A stretch of DNA of 64,000 nt from Arenicellales bacterium (GCA_029287915.1 JARFQE010000023.1:16537-80536); one strand, 5' to 3'; counted from the stretch's first letter, positions 49,626 to 58,770 are shown. Translations and numbers: made by a program. Notes: generated from the sequence alone by a model not told the origin.

Positions 49626-50705
49626 TTATGGATCATCCTGTTTAAGGTTGTCCTGTTGTCTCGCTGTCGGCTCACAGAACTGACCCAGTTCTCTCAACAC
49701 AGCCGTCGCATAACTGCCTGGTGGTAGAGAGAACCTGAGCTGCAACTGATCTCGCTCAAACCATTCCCAGGATAAATCTGCCACCGATACTCGCATGGCA
49801 CGACGTGCCATTTTCATCCGTGCTTTTTCCAGCCCTTCTTTCCAGTCATCCCAATCACTGAGAGCAGCGCTCTCTATTTCTGCTGCGTTAGCAGTGACCA
49901 TGGCATCTCCCCTGCCCCAAAGTGGTGCAGTAGGGCTGATATCAAATGTCTTCACTCGGTTTATTATCTCATCATCAATGACTTCGGCACTGAAGCAGGA
50001 TCGTGAGCCACTTAGCATCATACTGTCGCCAACTATGGCCCTGTTCCAGTTTTGTCTTCGAATTCTCTCTGCAAGGACTAAATTAAAGAGCCACGAGCGT
50101 GCCGCCGAGAAATAGATGTTTCTGCTAAAACGGTCATTGACTCGCTTACCCATTAATAACATCTGATTTGCATTAAACAGATTATTGGCATTGTGGCCAA
50201 ATCGTTGTGCGGTGAAATAATTTGGTGCTCCCTTTGCCTTTATCAGCAGCAATCTTTGCTCTGTGCTATCTCTATTGCCAGTAAATCTACGAATCCGTAA
50301 ACAAAAATTATTACGACTAAGCGCTCCTCGCTTGAGCTTCCTCTGATGCCTGTTTATCGAAAGGAACTCGAGAGATGGATCAGCCAGTTGCTGCCAGTCG
50401 GGATCCTTTTTAGCTGGCAGATGAACGCTGAAAAACTGCGTCGTAACGGCATTCTTGTCTTTCAGACCCGCATAACTGACTGATTTTCTGGCTATCTCAG
50501 CGTGACATGCAAGAAGGCGTGCAATATCCTCCGTGTTTCTTCCCTTTTTTCTAATCTGCAGGAATACATGCTCACCTTCCCCTGTGGGTGAGAAACCCAA
50601 CTGTTCATCGACAATAAAATCTTCCGCTATGGTTCGTATGTCGCCGCTTATGGCTAAAACAGGATAGGCGTGAGGCAAATCATCGAGTTGATAAGTATGA
50701 TTCAT
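49626..50705 (-). CDS. truD: tRNA pseudouridine(13) synthase
   Basis: Makes pseudouridine 13 in tRNA-Glu. From ATG 50705 (MNHTYQLDDLPHAYP) the protein is 359 residues; the track adds nine. It has the conserved ISGDIRTIAEDFIVDEQLGF, the catalytic Asp in YAGLKDKNAVTTQFFSV, and PNYFTAQRFGHNANN. In E. coli it lies with surE and ispF; here it lies after the iscU terminator. The C terminus ends in a short basic/acidic tail. The TRUD insertion domain is present by length. Confidence 0.96.
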   Translation of the reverse strand: MNHTYQLDDLPHAYPVLAISGDIRTIAEDFIVDEQLGFSPTGEGEHVFLQIRKKGRNTEDIARLLACHAEIARKSVSYAGLKDKNAVTTQFFSVHLPAKKDPDWQQLADPSLEFLSINRHQRKLKRGALSRNNFCLRIRRFTGNRDSTEQRLLLIKAKGAPNYFTAQRFGHNANNLFNANQMLLMGKRVNDRFSRNIYFSAARSWLFNLVLAERIRRQNWNRAIVGDSMMLSGSRSCFSAEVIDDEIINRVKTFDISPTAPLWGRGDAMVTANAAEIESAALSDWDDWKEGLEKARMKMARRAMRVSVADLSWEWFERDQLQLRFSLPPGSYATAVLRELGQFCEPTARQQDNLKQDDP

Positions 50706-50730
50706 ATGATGTTGCAGGATATTCAGGCAC

Positions 50731-50758
50731 AAAAAAGCCGCTGTATGCTTACAGCGGC
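50731..50758 (-). terminator. Intrinsic terminator after iscU
   Basis: Minus-strand GCCGCTGTA-AGCA-TACAGCGGC, a perfect 9-bp stem with a 4-base loop, followed by six T. It ends the iscR-iscU transcript 26 bases after the iscU stop and just before truD. Confidence 0.93.
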
Positions 50759-50783
50759 CAGATTTGTTACAGGTTTCAGATAA

Positions 50784-51182
50784 TCAGGCAGCTTCGTTAT
50801 TTTTAGAAGACTTATCCTTCAAATCTGCAATAGCGGCCGTAATTGCATCTTCTGCCAGCACTGAGCAATGGATTTTAACCGGAGGTAGTGCCAGTTCTTC
50901 AGCAATGGCAGTATTCTTGATCTGACTCGCTTCATCGAGGGTCTTACCTTTCATCCATTCTGTAACCAATGAGCTTGATGCAATGGCTGAGCCGCATCCA
51001 TAGGTCTTGAATTTGGCGTCTTCAATGACACCATTATCATCAACCTGTATCTGCAGACGCATGACATCACCACAGGCAGGAGCACCAACCATTCCAGTAC
51101 CTACGTTTGGAGCGTCCTTATCAAGCGTTCCCACATTTCTCGGGTGCTCATAATGTTCCAGAACTTTTTCACTGTAGGCCAT
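50784..51182 (-). CDS. iscU: Iron-sulfur cluster scaffold protein IscU
   Basis: Scaffold on which Fe-S clusters are built. The 132-residue protein has the three ligand cysteines in APACGDV, YGCGSAIASSS and IHCSVLAEDA, the conserved Asp (CGD) and the HscA-recognition loop LPPVKIHCS (the LPPVK motif). It is 78 bases downstream of iscR. iscS, which normally lies between iscR and iscU, is absent, and a terminator follows, so no iscA, hscBA or fdx follows either. Confidence 0.97.
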   Translation of the reverse strand: MAYSEKVLEHYEHPRNVGTLDKDAPNVGTGMVGAPACGDVMRLQIQVDDNGVIEDAKFKTYGCGSAIASSSLVTEWMKGKTLDEASQIKNTAIAEELALPPVKIHCSVLAEDAITAAIADLKDKSSKNNEAA

Positions 51183-51260
51183 AATTCTCTCCGTTTTCTC
51201 TATTATACATACAATCGTTTATAAGATTTTGCTTATTATAACAAGAAATATAAATATTTC

Positions 51261-51749
51261 TCAGCTCGCTTCTCTTAAATCAGCATAATCACCCGGAATT
51301 CCGGAATGCCACAAACGCGCTGGCACGTCGCTGATAGAATCACCATCATGCGCCCGCTCGATGCATTCCTTGAGTGTTATGTTATTCAGAAACTGATAGA
51401 TGCTGCGACTCAGAGAACTCCACATAATCTGACTCAGATAGCGAACATTATCTCCATAATATGGGATCACAGTTTCACGCATCGTATAAGTGCGATCATC
51501 TACTGAAGTAACGATATCAGCCATAGAGATTTTCTCAGCAGGTTTCGCCAGTCGGTAACCACCGCCCGGCCCGCGTACTCCTTCAATGAGGTCACTTTCT
51601 CTTAAATTTGCGAACAACTGCTCCACATAAGATACAGAAATATCCTGGTCTGAAGCGATTTGAGCCGCCGTCATTGCTCGCCCTTTACCATGAATGGCAA
51701 GGAACATCATACCTGAAATTGCAATCTGACCTTTCGATGATAATCTCAT
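51261..51749 (-). CDS. IscR-like Rrf2 regulator lacking all Fe-S ligands
   Basis: A 162-residue Rrf2 protein from ATG 51749 (AGGAG six bases upstream). The winged helix resembles IscR (ISVSYVEQLFANLR, GVRGPGGGYRLAKP), including Glu43, which governs DNA specificity. The end FLNNITLKECIE also matches. In the cluster-binding loop the four ligands of E. coli IscR (Cys92, Cys98, Cys104, His107) align without gaps to Glu92, Tyr98, Tyr104 and Gln107, so it cannot bind the 2Fe-2S cluster in the known way. It may be a permanently apo form or sense something else. It directly precedes iscU and has a matching operator over its own promoter. The symbol is left blank because the sensing function differs. 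Confidence 0.9.
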   Translation of the reverse strand: MRLSSKGQIAISGMMFLAIHGKGRAMTAAQIASDQDISVSYVEQLFANLRESDLIEGVRGPGGGYRLAKPAEKISMADIVTSVDDRTYTMRETVIPYYGDNVRYLSQIMWSSLSRSIYQFLNNITLKECIERAHDGDSISDVPARLWHSGIPGDYADLREAS

Positions 51750-51778
51750 TTTAATCTCCTGAATGCCCACATGGGCCT

Positions 51779-51803
51779 ATTCCTGACTATTTCGGTAGGT
51801 TAT
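51779..51803. promoter_or_regulatory. IscR type-1-like operator
   Basis: A 25-bp site beginning ATTCCTGACTATTT and ending GGTAGGTTAT. It agrees with the published E. coli IscR type 1 consensus (as I recall it) at about 21 of 25 positions. It covers the expected transcription start and the -10 edge of the iscR promoter, a repressing position. Confidence 0.65.
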
Positions 51804-51830
51804 TTTATTAGATCCTGCTATTGCTGTCAA
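51802..51830 (-). promoter_or_regulatory. Sigma-70 promoter of iscR-iscU
   Basis: Minus-strand TTGACA, exactly 17 bp, then TAAAAT. This is near-consensus. The start would be near 51795, giving a leader of about 45 bases. The -10 overlaps the operator. Confidence 0.8.
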
Positions 51831-52042
51831 TTAGACCTTATATGTACGGTATTCATTTGACACCGAAAATCTGTCAAATGGAGGAGATATTGCTTAATTA
51901 TTCATGTGAAACCTGCAGGTAAGTTCAAGGCGAATGTTGAGATTGCACAAGATTGATGATACTGACAATTCGCTGAGGACTAGTGAATAACCCTACGAGA
52001 TCTAGCTTGAAAAAATAACAAACTGACTATAGTTTCTGCATC

Positions 52043-52939
52043 TTAATCTATTGTCTGCTTCATATCCCATCGCTTCAATGCTTTATTAATTTCATCAATC
52101 AGTAACACCGGCTGATCCAGCATAATGTGATGAAATGCTCCAGTAATTTCCACCACCTTGGAAGCGTTGCTGATCTCTGATTGCATTTTATCGGCCGTCT
52201 CTTTATCAAGTATCTTGCTGAATTGGCCACGAATTATTAGCGTCGGGGAAGTGATCTCCCTTAACTTGTCATAGACAGAAGAAGCCTGTAAGTCACGAAA
52301 TGCACTCGGGTCGTATTTCCATGTCCACCCTTCATTACACTGTCTTATTGATTGAGCAGCAATGTAGTCCAGTAGTATTGCATTCTTGCATGGTTGTGGA
52401 GGAATAAGTCGAAAACTGATCTGTGCCTGTTGACGACTTTCATAGATCCTTTTCCTGCCCAACAGGCCATGATTTTTTCGCCCTTTGCCGGCATTGCTGT
52501 TATAGGGCCGAACAGCTGAATCGATAACAATCAAGCCAGGCAGCTTGTTAAGCATTACTGCTGCTGCCCTGAGTGCTATCAGTCCACCCATGCTATGGCC
52601 AATTATGACAGGTATACTTTGAAAACAGGAACGATCGCTAGCCAGCGCCATTACCTCCTCACACCATAGGTCTGGCGTATAGATTGACCTCCTTTCACTA
52701 TCGCCATGCCCACTCAGGTCAACAGCAATACAATGATAATCTGGAAGAAAGAACGGGGCTATAAATCGCCACCAGCTGGCATGCGCAGCGCCGCCATGAA
52801 TAAATAACAGGCCGGGTTTGTCTCGATCACCCCACTCAAGGATATTCAACACTACGCCCGCAAGCTCGACTCGCCTTTGTTTTGCCGGCTTCAGAAGTCC
52901 CTTTTCAAGCAACTCTGTAATAAATAGTGTCGTCTTCAT
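52043..52939 (-). CDS. Alpha/beta hydrolase
   Basis: A 298-residue predicted hydrolase. It has the oxyanion motif LLFIHGGAAHASWW, the nucleophile elbow VIIGHSMGGLIAL (Ser) and a C-terminal His in ITGAFHHIMLD. The acid residue is likely the Asp after FSKILD in LIIRGQFSKILDKE. The lid region is unremarkable. No signal peptide. Substrate unknown. It stands alone, divergent from the ABC-2 pair across about 98 bases. Confidence 0.87.
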   Translation of the reverse strand: MKTTLFITELLEKGLLKPAKQRRVELAGVVLNILEWGDRDKPGLLFIHGGAAHASWWRFIAPFFLPDYHCIAVDLSGHGDSERRSIYTPDLWCEEVMALASDRSCFQSIPVIIGHSMGGLIALRAAAVMLNKLPGLIVIDSAVRPYNSNAGKGRKNHGLLGRKRIYESRQQAQISFRLIPPQPCKNAILLDYIAAQSIRQCNEGWTWKYDPSAFRDLQASSVYDKLREITSPTLIIRGQFSKILDKETADKMQSEISNASKVVEITGAFHHIMLDQPVLLIDEINKALKRWDMKQTID

Positions 52940-53037
52940 TTCTATTCATATTTTTATAGCGTAAAACGAGCACGTGAGTGAAGCGTTCAATAGGCTATAA
53001 TGGCCACTAATAGTTTTGACATGAAAGCGGATAATAA

Positions 53038-53898
53038 ATGAATTGCTTGATCACTGCTAAGGGCTTGACGAAAAACTATGGCCGTTTTCGCGCCGTAGAT
53101 CATGTTAATTTTCAAATTGCTCCGGGACGTGTCGTCGGTCTTGTCGGACCCAATGGTGCAGGGAAATCAACGACATTAAAGGCAATATTGGGGCTGATCA
53201 AATACCGCGGTGAACTTGAGGTTTTTGGACGTAATCCACGCATTGATCGCGCCGAGATCATGCATGATATGAGCTATATTTCTGATGTCGCTTCATTACC
53301 TGAGTGGATTCGTGTCGATCAGCTGCTTGAGTTGATGGAATCAACTCACCCCTCATATGATTTAAGTAAATCACTGAACTTCCTGGCCCGCACAGAAATC
53401 AGAAAATCTCAACGAGTAAAACAACTATCTAAAGGCATGAAAACACAATTGCATCTAGCCATTGTTATGGGTATCAATGCCCGCATGCTTGTACTTGATG
53501 AACCTACATTAGGGCTGGACATAATTTATCGCACCGAGTTTTATGACCAGTTAATGAATGAATACTTTGACCATCAACGTTCCATTCTCATCACTACACA
53601 CCAGATTGAAGAGATTGAACATATCCTCACGGATATAATGATAATCGACAAAGGGAAGATTGTAATCAACATGCCGATTGATGATATCGGAATTCACTTC
53701 ACTCAGTTAAAGACCGCGAAAGAATCCGCCGAACAGGCAAGAAAATTAAACCCGGTGTTTGAAAAGGACCTGCTGGATCAAGCAGTGATGATCTTTGAGG
53801 ATATTGATGTAGAGCGCCTGAAAGAATTTGGTGAGGTCTCTACTCCACATCTTGCCGAACTGTTTGTCGCTGCCATTAAGGGCACCCACCATGGCTAG
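53038..53898 (+). CDS. ABC-2 type exporter, ATP-binding protein
   Basis: A 286-residue ATPase of the YtrB/BcrA-like group. Walker A is GPNGAGKSTT (about 38-47), signature VKQLSKGMKTQLHLA, Walker B MLVLDEPTLGLD, followed by the H-loop LITTHQIEE. Its stop overlaps the permease start by 8 bases, so they are coupled. Such systems export lipids, peptides or antimicrobials; the substrate cannot be told here. Confidence 0.92.
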   Translation: MNCLITAKGLTKNYGRFRAVDHVNFQIAPGRVVGLVGPNGAGKSTTLKAILGLIKYRGELEVFGRNPRIDRAEIMHDMSYISDVASLPEWIRVDQLLELMESTHPSYDLSKSLNFLARTEIRKSQRVKQLSKGMKTQLHLAIVMGINARMLVLDEPTLGLDIIYRTEFYDQLMNEYFDHQRSILITTHQIEEIEHILTDIMIIDKGKIVINMPIDDIGIHFTQLKTAKESAEQARKLNPVFEKDLLDQAVMIFEDIDVERLKEFGEVSTPHLAELFVAAIKGTHHG

Positions 53899-54862
53899 CT
53901 TTATCACATTATTGCGTCGTGAATTGTGGGAACATACAAGCCTAAGAGCCATTCCAGTTACACTACTTGTGTTTGTCCTGTTATCCAACCTGGCTTTTAT
54001 TTTTGTTGTTGGTTCTTCTGCAAATGTTATTACAATCAGCACAGGCGATGATGCAATGTCACTAAACAACTATATTGAGTATTTTGCGCAACTTGATGCA
54101 GACAAACAGTCAGTTATCGTTAATGGTACGATGATAACTACCGGAATGATCATCAAATCAATTTTGTTAATTGTGATGTTTTTCTATCTACTTGACAGCC
54201 TGTATGGAGAGAGGAAAGACCGTACTATTCTGTTCTGGAAATCTCTTCCAGTGTCAAATAAACAGACCGTGCTTTCCAAACTCACCATAGCCGTATTCAT
54301 TATTCCTGTTATTATTTTTATCACCACTGGACTGGCTAACCTGATCACGCTGTCATTGCAAAGTTATACCTTTTTGCACAATCAATATTCTGCAGATTTG
54401 CTCTGGCAACAAACCGATATAATAGGAACGACGATGTTTTCTATTTTCCTGCTGATCCAGCAGACCATCTGGTATTTCCCTGTCATGGGCTGGTTGCTCT
54501 TCTGCTCAGCCTGGTGCCGAAAGCCTCCTATCATAGTTGCTGTACTAATACCCGCCATGCTTGTTTTTATTGATAGCAGTTTTGCGCTCGGTACCGGCAT
54601 CTCAGAAGTCTTACTTGAGCGCCTTCCACTGGGAATAATGTCCATGCAGCTCGGAAGCGAGAGCAGCATGATGAGCTACCCCTACAATATGAGCGGACAA
54701 CAGCTGCCTGGTTTCAATATGGTAGCAGGAATCAGCCTGCCGTCTATAGATGACATCCTCAGATTCCTTGGAAATATCAAGGTCTGGATGGGCATCGTTA
54801 TTGGTATCTTCTTTACCGGCATGGCTATTTCACTACGCCGCTGGCGTGATGACAGTTTATGA
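53891..54862 (+). CDS. ABC-2 type exporter, permease protein
   Basis: A 323-residue membrane protein from ATG 53891 (MASFITLLRRELWEHTS); the track's earlier start lies inside the ATPase gene. About six membrane segments: 21-45, 105-125, 155-180, 210-240, 245-265 and 295-315. A large extracytoplasmic loop lies between the first two. Partner of the overlapping ATPase. It converges with the dipeptide importer operon 20 bases away. Confidence 0.88.
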   Translation: MASFITLLRRELWEHTSLRAIPVTLLVFVLLSNLAFIFVVGSSANVITISTGDDAMSLNNYIEYFAQLDADKQSVIVNGTMITTGMIIKSILLIVMFFYLLDSLYGERKDRTILFWKSLPVSNKQTVLSKLTIAVFIIPVIIFITTGLANLITLSLQSYTFLHNQYSADLLWQQTDIIGTTMFSIFLLIQQTIWYFPVMGWLLFCSAWCRKPPIIVAVLIPAMLVFIDSSFALGTGISEVLLERLPLGIMSMQLGSESSMMSYPYNMSGQQLPGFNMVAGISLPSIDDILRFLGNIKVWMGIVIGIFFTGMAISLRRWRDDSL

Positions 54863-54881
54863 TACAAACTAAATATTTTTC

Positions 54882-55823
54882 CTATCCTGCTTTAAAACAA
54901 GCCACCAAGCGGTTATCTAAATTGATCATTGGTGGAACAGATTCAACACAACGGCTATCAGCTAGCGGACACTTATTCCAGTAAACACAAGATGAAGCTG
55001 ACGTAATAACATCACCTGCAGTTGATAGATCTCCATTAATCAGTGCTCTAGTATTACCTGCAACAGGGACACTCCTTAGCAGTTTCTGCGTATATGGGTG
55101 GGCCGGAGTTTCAAGCACCTGCTTGACGGAACCGGTTTCCATTACTCTACCTGCATAGAGTACCATCACTCTGTCAGCAATGACGTTGACTACACTAATA
55201 TCATGCGTGATAAAGAACCATGACGTGCCAAGTTCATCTCTTAGATCCATCATCAGATTAAGGATTTGAGCCTGCACAGAAACATCCAGTGCAGAAACCG
55301 CTTCGTCTGCCACTATGACCCGTGGCTGCAAAACCAATGCCCTGGATATGGCCACACGCTGGCGCTGGCCTCCTGAAAACATATGCGGGTAAAGCTGGGA
55401 CTGATCCCTGTCTAAACCAACCTGTTCAAGGGTCTGATAAATAATATCATCCCTTTCTGATCTGGACAGGTTCTTATAATTTATCAGAGGTTCCTCCAGC
55501 AACTGATAAACTCGTTTGCGCGGGTTTAAAGAAGCAATTGGATTCTGAAAAATCATTCTTATGCGCTGGTGCAAATCGGAGCAAGATGCGTATGGTATTC
55601 CTTCAAGAAACATCTCACCACTATCCGGTTGTTCAAGCATAACGACCTGCCTGGCCAGGGTTGACTTACCTGAACCTGACTCACCGACAACAGCGAGAAT
55701 TTGGCCTGATCCCAGTTTAAAACTGATATCATGGAGGACGCTCGTAACTGCAGTACCCAATAGCCCGGACTTTATCTGATATGCCTTCGATATACTTCTG
55801 GCTTCAAGCAGTTCCGACATCAA
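54882..55823 (-). CDS. Dipeptide/oligopeptide ABC importer ATP-binding protein (DppF/OppF type)
   Basis: A 313-residue ATPase. Walker A is GESGSGKSTLARQ, the Q-loop region is IRMIFQNPIASLNPRKRV, the signature is FSGGQRQRVAIARA-like (SGGQRQRVAISRAL), Walker B IVADEAVSALDVS. The C-terminal oligopeptide-specific tail has a Cys-containing motif (CVYWNKCPLADSRC) typical of OppD/OppF. It is last of the five-gene operon and overlaps the DppD-type gene by 4 bases. Confidence 0.93.
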   Translation of the reverse strand: MMSELLEARSISKAYQIKSGLLGTAVTSVLHDISFKLGSGQILAVVGESGSGKSTLARQVVMLEQPDSGEMFLEGIPYASCSDLHQRIRMIFQNPIASLNPRKRVYQLLEEPLINYKNLSRSERDDIIYQTLEQVGLDRDQSQLYPHMFSGGQRQRVAISRALVLQPRVIVADEAVSALDVSVQAQILNLMMDLRDELGTSWFFITHDISVVNVIADRVMVLYAGRVMETGSVKQVLETPAHPYTQKLLRSVPVAGNTRALINGDLSTAGDVITSASSCVYWNKCPLADSRCVESVPPMINLDNRLVACFKAG

Positions 55824-56854
55824 ACGGGCCTGTCATTAGAAGTTGACAAAGCTTTCAACGGTCTGAAACAACGCACGGCACGAGAATTAGAATCAGGCTC
55901 GCCAAGCAGATCCGGGGTGCTCTGCCTGCAATCATTTTTGGCATAGTTGCAACGAGAATAAAAACGGCATCCCGACATGCTTTCTACTGTTCCCGGTGGA
56001 GACCCTTTAATGCTGCTTAAGCGTTTATTGGTGTTTGAGTGATACGCCGGTAAGCTCTTCAGCAAGGCCTCCGTATAGGGGTGCCGGGGACACTGAAACA
56101 GATCGTCAACACTGCAGCGTTCTACCACTTGTCCGGCATACATAACAACAACGTTATGAGCAATACTAGATACTACTGATAGATCATGCGTAACAAATAT
56201 CATCCCCATATTATTTTTCTGTTGCAGCCGATGCAGTAAATTAAGTATCTGAGCCTGTACTGTCACGTCGAGAGCAGTTGTTGGTTCATCTGCTATCAAT
56301 AAAGAAGGATTGCACGAAATTGCCATGGCAATCATGACGCGCTGATTCATACCACCCGATAATTGATGCGGCCATGACTGCAAACATTTTTCTGGATCGG
56401 TAATACCTACCTCCCTGATGAGTTCCAGTGCGCGGCTGTAACGCTGTGCGCGAGTCATTTTTCCATGACATTTGAGCGCTTCTGAAATCTGTTGAGCTAT
56501 TGTAAAAGATGGATTCAGGCTGACCGTCGGTTCCTGAAAAATCATTGATATATCCTTGCCCAGATATCTTCGTCGTTGACGTGAGCTCAATGCAAGTAAA
56601 TCCACCCCATTCAGCTTAACCTTGCCTGAGCGCAAAACACCTGGTTTCCTGATCAATCCCATGATGGCCAGAGAAGTTGCACTTTTACCGGAACCCGATT
56701 CACCAACAATAGCTACTGTCTCGCCCGCATGTACATTCAGGTATACCGATTCAGCAGCAGAGTTATTCCTGCCATTTTGCTCGAAATCAACACTTAAATT
56801 CTCAACATTCAATAATGGAGTTCTATAATTATTGGCCGATAATTGAACACTCAT
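55820..56854 (-). CDS. Dipeptide/oligopeptide ABC importer ATP-binding protein (DppD/OppD type)
   Basis: A 344-residue ATPase with Walker A VGESGSGKSATSLAIMGL, Q-loop ISMIFQEPTVSLNP, signature LSGGMNQRVMIAMAI, Walker B LLIADEPTTALDVT and the C-terminal Cys cluster CRFYSRCNYAKNDC, a family-specific 4Fe-4S or metal site. It overlaps the permease gene upstream and the second ATPase downstream by 4 bases each. Confidence 0.93.
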   Translation of the reverse strand: MSVQLSANNYRTPLLNVENLSVDFEQNGRNNSAAESVYLNVHAGETVAIVGESGSGKSATSLAIMGLIRKPGVLRSGKVKLNGVDLLALSSRQRRRYLGKDISMIFQEPTVSLNPSFTIAQQISEALKCHGKMTRAQRYSRALELIREVGITDPEKCLQSWPHQLSGGMNQRVMIAMAISCNPSLLIADEPTTALDVTVQAQILNLLHRLQQKNNMGMIFVTHDLSVVSSIAHNVVVMYAGQVVERCSVDDLFQCPRHPYTEALLKSLPAYHSNTNKRLSSIKGSPPGTVESMSGCRFYSRCNYAKNDCRQSTPDLLGEPDSNSRAVRCFRPLKALSTSNDRPV

Positions 56855-57747
56855 GACTGATCTATCCTGGGGTCAAGAGCGTCTCGCAGACCATCGCCCA
56901 GTAAATTACTGGCAAGAACTGTGATAAGAATCGCCAAACCCGGCAAGGTCACAGTCCACGGAGCAGTCTCAATAAACTCACGCGAAGCGGATAACAATGC
57001 TCCCCATTCTGGTGTTGGTGGCTGCGCACCCAGACCAAGAAACCCGAGAGCGGCTATATCCAGGATGGCATTGGAAAAAGACAACGTGGACTGGACGATT
57101 AATGGCGCTGATATATTTGGCAGCAATACCCGAAAAAAAAGCAGCCACCCTTTACTACCATCCAGTTTTGAGGCCAACACATAATCTTTGCTCATTTCTG
57201 TTATCACTGCTGCACGGGTAATGCGTACAAAATGTGGCAGCAGTACAATACTTACCGCCAGCGCCGCATTAAATAGACTGGCACCGAGTATTGCAACAAT
57301 AACAATGGCAAAAAGAATGGCTGGAATAGCAAGCATGATATCCATCATGCGCAAAATAACCGCCTCTATCACTCCCCGCTTCATACCGGCAATAGCGCCT
57401 ACAGCGACACCGACCAAAAGAGACAGGCAAACAATTACAAAACCAAGAAATAATGAATAACGTGCACCATAGACCAGGCGCGAGAAAATGTCTCGACCAA
57501 GGTCATCGGTACCGAGAATAAAACCCGGCTTACTATCTTCATGCCAGAACGGCGGGGCAAGCAGGATATCTGTATATTGCTCATGCGGGTCATGAAAGAC
57601 TATCAATGGAGCAAATACAGCACCCGTGATTAGAATTATCAGCACTAGAAGACCTGCGACCGCGATATGATTCGTGCTTAATTTGTACCATGTGTCCTGC
57701 CAGGGAGTAATTCCTGGAACACCGGCAGAAGAAGTCATGTATTTCAT
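56851..57747 (-). CDS. Dipeptide/oligopeptide ABC importer permease (DppC/OppC type)
   Basis: A 298-residue inner-membrane permease. An N-terminal segment (IAVAGLLVLIILITGAVFAPLI) is followed by a periplasmic stretch with GTDDLGRDIFSRLVYGARYSLFLG and the core five segments. The EAA-like coupling region is DGSKGWLLFFRVLLPN. It has one-base contact with the DppB-type gene. Confidence 0.93.
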   Translation of the reverse strand: MKYMTSSAGVPGITPWQDTWYKLSTNHIAVAGLLVLIILITGAVFAPLIVFHDPHEQYTDILLAPPFWHEDSKPGFILGTDDLGRDIFSRLVYGARYSLFLGFVIVCLSLLVGVAVGAIAGMKRGVIEAVILRMMDIMLAIPAILFAIVIVAILGASLFNAALAVSIVLLPHFVRITRAAVITEMSKDYVLASKLDGSKGWLLFFRVLLPNISAPLIVQSTLSFSNAILDIAALGFLGLGAQPPTPEWGALLSASREFIETAPWTVTLPGLAILITVLASNLLGDGLRDALDPRIDQS

Positions 57748-58754
57748 TATTTCTGACGCAGAGCAGGATTAATCAGGACATAAAGCAGGTCGACCACCAT
57801 GTTGACCAGGATCACCAGACTGGCAATCAACAATACACCACCCTGAACAACTGGATAATCACGCCGGTAGACGGCTTCGAGTAACCATTTACCTATACCG
57901 GGCCAGGAGAAAATGGTTTCAGTTAGAATTGCGCCAGTCATCAGAATACTGGTCTGCAGCCCGATAACAGTAATCACAGGTATCAGTGCATTTCTCAAGG
58001 CATGTTTGAAGATCACGGAAAACTCCGACAAACCTTTTGCTCTGGCTGTGCGTATATAATCCTGTTTTAACACCTCCAGCATGGATGAGCGTGTCATCCG
58101 CATAATAACAGCTAGAGGTATGGTTGCGAGGACGATCGCGGGTAAGGTCAGGTGATGCAAAGCATCAATAAAGGCTTCCTTGTCATTGGCTAGCAAAGTA
58201 TCTATGAGCATGAACCCGGTAACGGACTCGATGTCATAAATGAAACTGAGCCGCCCCGCAACCGGCAGTATGCCCAGGTTAACTGAAAACAGTAATATTA
58301 GTAGTAGTGCCCACCAGAAAATAGGCATAGAGTAACCAACCAGGGAGATGGCTGTAATGCTGTGATCTATCAGGGTATTACGTTTAACAGCAGCCAGTAC
58401 TCCAGCAGGGATGGCAATCGCAATAGCCACTATCATGGCAATTAATGCAAGCTCAAGAGTAGCGGGAAACAGTTTTCCAAATTCATCCAGTACGGGTGTT
58501 TGTGTTACCACAGACAGGCCAAGGTCTCCATTCAGCACCTGCGATAGATAATCTGCGAACTGAATGAAAAGTGGTTGATCGAACCCGAACTGTTTCTGTA
58601 ATTCTGCATAACGCTCAGCAGAGACGCCATGCTCGCCAGCAATTAACAGTATCGGATCACCTGGAGCCAGGCGAATAAGAAAAAATGTCAGTGCAACAAT
58701 GCCAATAAAGGTCGGGATGACAAGGAGTATTCTACGTAGCAGGAGTTGTGGCAT
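57747..58754 (-). CDS. Dipeptide/oligopeptide ABC importer permease (DppB/OppB type)
   Basis: A 335-residue permease. The first segment is MPQLLLRRILLVIPTFIGIVALTFFLIRLAPGDP, and the family GDLGLSVVTQTPV and EAA region RTARAKGLSEFSVIFKHALRNALIPVI are visible. It follows the solute-binding protein by 16 bases. Confidence 0.94.
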   Translation of the reverse strand: MPQLLLRRILLVIPTFIGIVALTFFLIRLAPGDPILLIAGEHGVSAERYAELQKQFGFDQPLFIQFADYLSQVLNGDLGLSVVTQTPVLDEFGKLFPATLELALIAMIVAIAIAIPAGVLAAVKRNTLIDHSITAISLVGYSMPIFWWALLLILLFSVNLGILPVAGRLSFIYDIESVTGFMLIDTLLANDKEAFIDALHHLTLPAIVLATIPLAVIMRMTRSSMLEVLKQDYIRTARAKGLSEFSVIFKHALRNALIPVITVIGLQTSILMTGAILTETIFSWPGIGKWLLEAVYRRDYPVVQGGVLLIASLVILVNMVVDLLYVLINPALRQK

Positions 58755-58770
58755 ACCAGTCTGGGTGTTT

